A stretch of 64,000 nt of DNA from Cordia subcordata (taxonomy: Eukaryota > Streptophyta > Magnoliopsida > Boraginales > Cordiaceae): positions 6,401,001 through 6,465,000 of the forward strand of contig JAPTOF010000024.1 of the NCBI GenBank assembly GCA_028554755.1, given 5' to 3'. The notes beneath the pieces were generated by a model. It was not told where the DNA came from and did not search any database. It saw only the letters and a program-made list of their open reading frames with translations. Shown here piece by piece: positions 59,301-64,000 of the stretch. Every line of letters starts with the position of its first letter. Within the stretch, counting starts at the first letter, position 1. The translations under genes were made by a program, and so were the position numbers.

Positions 59301-62300
59301 CGGTAATGACACTGTACACATACATGAGGCATTTCTTCATCAAAAATTTCAAGTTAAAGATTTGGGACAATTACATTATTTCTTTGGGCATCGAGGTGGG
59401 AAAATCAAAGGAAGGTGTTCGTTTCTCAAAGAAAGTATGGAAGTGTTCATTTCTCAAAGACAGTATGGTTCAGAAGCATTAAATGAAGTTAGGCTTCTTG
59501 GTGCTCAACATTGTGATTCGTTAATGGATCCACATGTGAAACTTCCACTAGAAGAGTGGAACACTAGAAGAGTGGAAATTGTTGGATTCAAGAAGATACA
59601 GAAGATAAGTCGAAAAACTCAAATATCCCATCGTGACTCGGCCAGATATCTCATTACAATTAGTGTCGTCAATCAGTTCTTCAACGCTCCATGAACACCT
59701 AACTAGGATGCAATTCCTCGAAGTTTGAGGTATATCAAAGGCTTACCTAGAAAAGGTTACTTTATAGTGATTGAGGACACATAGGGATTATTATGGTACT
59801 TGGATGCAAACTGGACAGGAAGTCTTAATGTCAGGAGATCGAGTTTTGCATATTGTGTGTTCATTGGTGGAATTTTGGTCATGAAAGAGTAAGAAACAAG
59901 ACGTGGTTGTGCATTCTATTGCAGAGACAGAATAAAGAGGTATGAGACTTGCTACTTGTGCGCATAGCTGTTAGTATCATATAATACGCGATACACATCG
60001 TACAATATGATACAATACACCCAACAAATGATATGTATCTATGGATATATCAAAAACTGTTATGTATTAAGCCCTGTATGCTCGATACAATACGTATCAC
60101 ACTAATTCTGGTGATATGCATCGATGCACTTTTTTCTCATATTTTATAGTATAATAGCACTCCAAAACCCTAAATAGACCTATTACTCTTACCAGCTCTA
60201 CAGGTTTCTCTCATTTTCCTTATTCCTTACTTTTTCTTTTTTCCCCCCCTTAAAGCTTTGATCATGGAGACCTTTTCTATTCATTCTACATTTTGGATTC
60301 CACTCAAAAAACTACAAGGTATTTAACTTTTTCTCTCCTCTTCCTACAAGGCTACATGACACAAGCATCTATAATCAGAAAATCGTTTTTTATTTAGTGA
60401 TTGGTAACTTTGAGCAACTCCACAGTTGCTAATGAGCCATCAAAAGATATGTTAGGGATAAAAAAAGAAATATTGCAAGATTGTCTGGACTTGCTAGTAA
60501 TCAATAGTTGAAGTTTAGAACTTCATATTAGAATTTAGAATGTCAAATACATACTAATTATTAAGGTATTTATCATTTTCAAGATTATTTATATTTTGAT
60601 AATATACCCTACGATATGATATAATACATGATATATGACATGATATAATACACAATATACAATATGATACATGATACAAAATTTAACATTTTTATACACG
60701 ATACATATCCTGATTTGACAACCTTGCTTGCAAGCTAATGGTTAGAAATCCTCTCACAAAGATCTGTTTTGATAGTTCTGGTCCAATGAAGCTTATCTAT
60801 GATAATCAAGTTGCCATTCACATTGCTACATATCAAATGTTACCATGAATAGACCAAACACATTGAGATTGATTGCCACTTTATGAGAGAGAAGTTGCTA
60901 TCAAAGAGATTGTTACCTCTTATGGTAGCTCTAGTCATCTAGCTAATTTGTTTACAAAATCTCTTAGTGGTCCCCAGTTAAGTATATTTGAAACAAGCTA
61001 GGGACCTACGATATATATGCTCTAATTTGAAAGGAAGTGCTGAATTTATGGTTCCCAAGCTAAGTATATTTATAACAAACTAGGGACCAATGATACATAT
61101 GCTCCAATTTGAATGATAAGTGTTGAATTTAAGAGGTTTACATATTCATACTCTCTCCCACATCTGAAGAGCGACCCTTTTTTGTCCTTGCATTAATATA
61201 AATATATGAGGTTATGTCTGTAAATAGTATGAAGCCTTCTCTTTTCTCCAAGTCTATTAAGAAGTAATGTGTACATGTATGTTGTTGAAGAAAAATTATC
61301 AGATATCTTTACTATTTTGTTCATATGTTTAGACTGTCAACCTTTTAATTTGGCACCCAACTTGTGTGGGAAAGGAAAGAGAAACTGTTTAGCAACTTCA
61401 GCAAGAAAATTATAGCTGAAAATTTCACAAGAAATGAGATTCAGAACAAGCTGCTTAGAGCAGCAGCCAATGATTTATTTCCCTTTTCCTTAATAAACAT
61501 TAAAGCTTAAGCTAGCAACTAGATCGAGAAGCACCAGCAACTAAACAGAGATCCTGGTGTTATTACTAAAACAAATTGAAAGGGCTTCATGAAAAGCATG
61601 TACATATTATTACTAATGGTACTATTTTGCTAAGAAGCTAAGTCATGGTTCAGACCATAATATGATCAACTTCGTCCTTGCAACCTCAGTAACTAAATTC
61701 ATACCTTGCTGCTGAACAGCATGCCATCTGCCTTTGCTGCTCTAGATGCTGCTGATGCCCCACCATTGGAATTTTGAGGCTGACATGTGCGGATTGTCTT
61801 CACACTATAACAATCACTCAAATGCCAAATGAGACAAAGCTACTATTGTACAAACAAGAATAGTATCACGAACAGTTGAATATTCCAATAACAGGAATAG
61901 ACAAGATACCTTCCTACAGCTGAAAAGATCTTCATGAGTGTTTGGTGGCAATGGTCCTCGGGTAAATTTTCAGCAACAACTATCCTAGCCTGCGGATCAC
62001 AAGCAGTATTTAAAATTCCATATATTAGATATCATGAAAAATTGAGAATTACAAATACAGAAAGTTGATAACAGAGGAAAAAATTAAAAGATAAAATATT
62101 AAACACATAACCTACTTGCAAATCTTCCATATCCAACTCAGTCAGGCGATGCAGACGTTTAACCTTTTTTCCGTCTTCACTAACAATCTAGAGAAGAGAA
62201 AGAATAAAGGAGATGAACAAATTAATCAGACCACAAGAGGGGGGAAAGAGATCATCCTTTATATTTGTTATAATTTTCTCAAGAAAGTACTCACAAGCTT

Positions 62301-63507
62301 TTCAGATCTCCTCAGAATATCAGCTAGCTGGGAATTACTATTGATGAGAGCTTTGATCTTCTTAAACGATGCAACCACAGATATTGGTACTACATGTCAG
62401 GAAATGGGAAGGTTAGCCACAAAAGCTTATGTAAAAATAATAATAATATACTGTTATTAGCAACCGTCCAACAAACCCAATTTCGAGCACAAAGGAAGTG
62501 AAATTTCTTATATCTGAAATAGAGTCGCATTAATAACCCAAAAATCCCTTCAAATATAAACCTTCATTTAGTGTGTCAAGAAAAATTTTCTGCAAAAAGA
62601 ATATAAGCTTATTCCAACTAAGAGGAAAAGGGGAAAATGCCGCCTGGTGGATAAGGTTTGGTTGGTATTCTGACTGTTATTTTTCTTACAAAGCAAAGTT
62701 GTAGAAGAGCTCACTTCAATATCACAAATGAAAACACTTTTGCAAAACACAAAGCAAGAAAGTAAAAACAGTGAAAATGCCAATTCATTTGAGACATCTT
62801 GACAGACAGAGCAATCAACTCACACAAAATAAGAAACTAGCGCCTAAATGGATAACAATAGCACAATAGAAACCCATGGCAAACAGCTTCCCGTTTCTGA
62901 ATTTAATGCGAGGCCTATCATCACTTATTAAAGCTTGTATCTTCTATAAAAAGACCAAGACAAAACAGATTATCTTGAAGGCAATCAAAAATTTTTAAAA
63001 AGCTTCACGACTATAGTTTGCAAATATTGTCTATGATGAGCTTTCCATCACAAGGGCGAATCATGCATACTCTCCAAATAGGATTGGCCTACAAGGTTCA
63101 TATCTACCACTCTTACTATAGACCGCTTACCTAGCCAAAACTTAGATCTGGCTCTACACAAATTTTTCCAGTTCACCTCGACATTAACTGCTTCATAAAA
63201 ACTGACTAAGACCAATATCGAGGATTTCTTCTATAAAATGCATTAATCAAACTGGAAAAGCCAATAAATGGAGGTCACAATATGAGTCTTATCAAGCAAA
63301 GAAAAGCATGTCACAGTCTGGGTTCAGAGATGGCCAATTGGTTGAAAAACTAATTAAAATAGAGGCTAATATGGCAAACAATTGAAGCACCAACTTTGTC
63401 AAGAACTGAAGTAGGAAGAGCATACCATTTCCTTCGGGATCTTTGTTCATAAACCGTATTAAATGATCAGTAGTAGCCAAGTTTAAATCACTGAAATAAT
63501 ACTCCAC
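50371..63507 (-). CDS. LARP6: La-related protein 6 (LARP6B/C-type), nine 3' exons; 5' end outside the window
   Basis: Exons on the minus strand, 5' to 3': 63426-63507, 62295-62389, 62116-62187, 61910-61989, 61705-61804, 55045-55092, 54820-54888, 51052-51174 and 50371-50619 (last codon and stop at 50371). All have GT..AG borders and one continuous frame (305 codons). The first exon starts VEYYFSDLNLATTDHLIRF: the La motif. The next exons complete it (PISVVASFKKIKAL, EDGKKVKR). The RRM follows (RIVVAENLPEDHCH, LMKIFSAVGSVKTIR, LHAFVEYESVELAEKA, NNWRNGLKVRLLLRPK). The tail holds RG-rich sequence and the SUZ-C-type PRMPDGTRGFSMGRGKP, ending near-terminally. LARP6 proteins bind RNA through the La/RRM unit and act in mRNA translation or storage. 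The N-terminal exon(s) lie right of 63507. The symbol is for the family; which paralogue is unsure. Confidence 0.9.
51545..51605. repeat. 36-bp tandem repeat in the LARP6 intron
   Basis: The 25-bp block gagagactgaaaaatcaaaa gatat occurs at 51545-51569 and 51581-51605. On the + strand, the repeat keeps frame and would encode a repeated RETEKSKDI, suggesting a piece of a retroelement ORF, though too short to assign. Confidence 0.75.
51718..52128. mobile_element. MITE-like element with terminal inverted repeats, about 410 bp
   Basis: The left end ATTAAGGCTTTGTTTGGCC and the right end, read reversed, ATTAGAGTCTATTTGGCC are inverted repeats (about 14 of 19 positions agree in the GGCC..AGCT stretch), typical of the 'GTTTGG' class of plant MITEs. 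The interior is AT-rich with no ORF and a palindromic texture (agctttt/aaaagct words). The target duplication is unclear. Confidence 0.75.
52996..53551. mobile_element. Second MITE-like element, about 560 bp
   Basis: The left end CTAGTTTGGACGTGTCTTTC and the right end, read reversed, GGGCCTGTTTGGAAGTGTCC are inverted repeats with several mismatches. The centre contains long ttgtttttgaaaac inverted words and a microsatellite-like stretch (53290-53340). Sequence differs from the first element, so it is another family with a similar terminus. Confidence 0.7.
53842..54123. repeat. Diverged tandem duplication, about 140 bp each
   Basis: Copy A runs about 53842-53984 and copy B about 53987-54123. 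Both hold, in the same order, acaatttgaaa, aagtataac.tgtaga, gatgaggcatgag-like and tttttccaaatgataaatat-like blocks, with about 75-80% agreement by eye. Confidence 0.75.
55300..55450 (+). mobile_element. 5' LTR of the intronic copia element
   Basis: Starts TGTTGAACATAAGAGG and matches 61121-61260 across atagtatgaagcc and ctttttctccaag. Its right edge and the primer site are not clear; a degenerate site may lie just after. Confidence 0.6.
55940..56880 (+). pseudogene. Copia gag pseudogene with a damaged zinc knuckle
   Basis: The readable part 56309-56880 includes LWLHGLLSQYDSIHSKLMSK, LEDTYDQLNQVY, and a glycine/arginine-rich stretch leading to the knuckle CTYRNKLGHVHDTC (56809-56850): the second Cys of C-x2-C-x4-H-x4-C is Arg, so it should not bind zinc properly. 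An opposite-frame stop and frameshift separate the earlier part (56309-56524). Confidence 0.75.
57390..57990 (+). pseudogene. Copia GAG-pre-integrase and integrase fragment
   Basis: Readings after frameshifts: KLYYLDN-like (57405), GKHSHSSF then SPVNKEATT.. SFSFLHSHIWGP (57590-57662; family form: SPFxLVHSDVWGP), and FVTFINDYSRMTWLFL (57705-57750, first catalytic Asp as IND, with the family DD changed to ND), IIHQTSCAHTPT (57890-57930; family form: IIHQTSCxHTPQQNGVAE). The DDE set is therefore incomplete. Confidence 0.8.
58440..59300 (+). pseudogene. Copia reverse transcriptase N-terminal part
   Basis: 58464-58772 reads DIPITLRKGIHSCTTHHRIS then NFVTYDNVSPLY and HPGWGATMHGKMFTLHDNGT, the conserved start of copia RT (family form: PIALRKGTRSC..HPISNFVSY.. 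HPGWxxAMxEEMxALxxNGTW). RT continues with stops to about 59275. Confidence 0.8.
59264..59694 (+). pseudogene. Copia reverse transcriptase C-terminal part, catalytic box mutated
   Basis: About 59271-59310 reads WLQLIVNVDNIVIIGND, where the family has YVDDIVITGND: both Tyr and the second catalytic Asp are changed. It continues as HEAFLHQKFQVKDLGQLHYF and PHVKLP. The family order and length are preserved, but a duplication FISQRQYG-like repeat (FLKESMEVFISQRQ) appears near 59430. Confidence 0.8.
59780..60970 (+). pseudogene. Copia RNase H, split by a later insertion
   Basis: Readings: YLDANWTGSLNVRRSSFAYC (59803-59860; family form: YTDADWAGSxxDRRSTSGYC), FIGGILVMKE, then, after the insertion 59963-60725, FDSSGPMKLIYDNQVAIHIA (60768-60827; family form: LxCDNQAALHIASNP) and LANLFTKSLSGPQL (60945-60980). 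The joint keeps the order of the family. Confidence 0.8.
59963..60725. mobile_element. Nested 0.76-kb element with ATAC repeats in the RNase H region
   Basis: Non-coding and rich in gatac/tacaatatgatac words. It sits exactly between two halves of RNase H, with a candidate 9-bp target duplication, ACTTGTGCG (59954-59962) and GCTTGCAAG (60726-60734), both close to ACTTGTGAG. The ends, agctgttagtatcata and its partner aggttgtcaaatcagg, show weak inverted similarity. A 9-bp duplication would fit a Mutator-type (MULE) non-autonomous element. Confidence 0.6.
60975..61120 (+). repeat. Tandem duplication of the polypurine-tract region, about 73 bp
   Basis: The blocks ctaatttgaaaggaagtgctgaattt (about 61023) and ctccaatttgaatgataagtgttgaattt (about 61100), each preceded by a gctagggacc.a.gata.atatgct sequence, are related copies. 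One should be the real tract next to the 3' LTR (61121). Confidence 0.7.
61121..61260 (+). mobile_element. 3' LTR of the intronic copia element
   Basis: Starts TGTTGAATTTAAGAGG and matches the 5' copy (55300-55450) with many differences, consistent with an old insertion. Its end may extend some tens of bases further. Confidence 0.65.
62390..63425. other. LARP6 intron within the La motif (1.04 kb)
   Basis: It lies between the exon ending PEGN and the exon starting V-PISVV, with GT at 63424-63425 and AG at 62390-62391 on the minus strand. No repeat or ORF was recognised in it. Confidence 0.75.
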
Positions 63508-64000
63508 CTGAAAAGCACCCAAATTTAGAAAAGAGAATGCAAAGGATGGAGTAGCTATCCTAACAACCTTCCAAAGGCACAAGAGTAGGTGACAAGAAGT
63601 GGAAGGAACATATAAGAAATTAAGTGAGGCCCGAAGTTAGGTGATATGGTGATCATCCAAGTTATTTCAGAAGGTCAAAACATTATCTAGGTCAAACATT
63701 TAATTTCTAGGCCTGCAATGTAAACCTAAGGAAGAAGAAAACAATAAAGATCAGACTTCCAGATTCAGATATGAAAATGCCACCTAGATTAGTAATAGAT
63801 AAATTACTTATGAAAGAAGCATGCACTAGTCGCAACTCAGGTAGCACTTCAAATAAACCAATAATAACTTATCTGAACACCTCTTAACCTAAGTCCAACA
63901 TGTTCAAAAGATGTTGGCAGCAATGTGCGCTATATTAGAAAGACCGCAACGGAAACACATGGTAAAGGAAATTGTGGGAAAACCAATTAAGGACAACATG
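63508..64000. other. LARP6 intron 5' of the La-motif exon, running off the window
   Basis: The acceptor CAG at 63508-63510 (minus) starts the first readable exon. Further right no La N-terminal coding sequence or start codon was recognised, so the upstream exon(s) lie beyond 64000. Confidence 0.55.

Larger units (their letters stand above)
55300..61260 (+). mobile_element. Ty1/copia element inside the LARP6 intron
   Basis: Short LTRs, about 140-155 bp: about 55300-55450 and 61121-about 61260. Both start TGTTGAA.(A/T)(T/A)(A/T)AGAGG and share tcatactctctcccaca-like, aaatagtatgaagcc and tttctccaag blocks. Order of parts on the + strand: gag with zinc knuckle, GAG-pre-integrase, integrase, RT, RNase H. 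It is dead (stops, shifts, mutated catalytic residues) and runs opposite to the LARP6 transcript. A later insertion sits at 59963-60725. The right end is uncertain by a few tens of bases. Confidence 0.85.
55093..61704. other. Large LARP6 intron (6.6 kb) with an inserted copia element
   Basis: Between the exon ending SSK and the exon starting LHAFVEYE. The splice edges are normal (AG at 55093-55094, GT at 61703-61704). Nearly all of the interior is the copia element 55300-61260; 55095-55299 and 61262-61703 are the remaining ordinary intron. Confidence 0.8.

Noticed and set aside
63292..63582. ORF starting MCLWKVVRIATPS that spans the La-motif exon.
   Set aside because: Only 63426-63507 is exon; the flanks are intron, as the acceptor CAG and donor GTATG show.

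Overview
This window looks like nuclear DNA from a flowering plant, probably a eudicot. It is AT-rich, its two cellular genes have many short exons with GT..AG introns, and most of the rest is decayed retrotransposon sequence. No complete prokaryotic-style gene, organelle gene, rRNA, tRNA or CRISPR array was recognised. The species cannot be named from the sequence alone.

Two host genes can be reconstructed. On the + strand, 3307-8031 is a nine-exon inosine-uridine nucleoside hydrolase of the plant URH type. Its frame is intact (963 nt, 320 aa) and it salvages purine and pyrimidine ribonucleosides. On the - strand, from 63507 down to 50371, are the last nine recognisable coding exons (305 codons) of a La-related RNA-binding protein of the LARP6B/C type: La motif, RRM and C-terminal glycine-rich/SUZ-C tail. 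Its 5' end lies beyond the right edge. Both genes carry transposons in introns: a TRIM-like array in URH intron 6, and a Ty1/copia element with a further nested insertion in a 6.6-kb LARP6 intron, plus two TIR elements in a 3.6-kb LARP6 intron.

From about 8.5 to 49 kb lies a nested retrotransposon cluster. A minus-strand Ty3/gypsy element (Tat-like gag and RT) was split by several later insertions: a SIRE-like copia element (5' LTR 18368-20736), a second copia element (22002-31352), a non-autonomous LTR element (34939-41748, perfect 5-bp target duplication GGCTT) and, further out, an Athila/Tat-type gag-only element (43551-48196, perfect duplication CTAAG). The SIRE-like element is itself broken, by a solo LTR in its gag and by a 5'-truncated LINE in its LTR. 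Left of this are a LINE remnant (8470-9900), fragments of several LTRs and a TRIM-like element. The far left (1-2362) is the 5' LTR and leader of another minus-strand copia element that runs off the window.

No transposon ORF seen here is intact: catalytic motifs are mutated (YVDD to YVDE or NVDN) and stops or frameshifts are frequent. The most unusual points are the order of nested insertions, a copia copy with an LTR-PBS-leader-LTR junction, a non-autonomous element with a long unassigned zinc-knuckle ORF, and a GTCGAC-centred palindromic tract that recurs in LTRs or leaders of several apparently unrelated element families.
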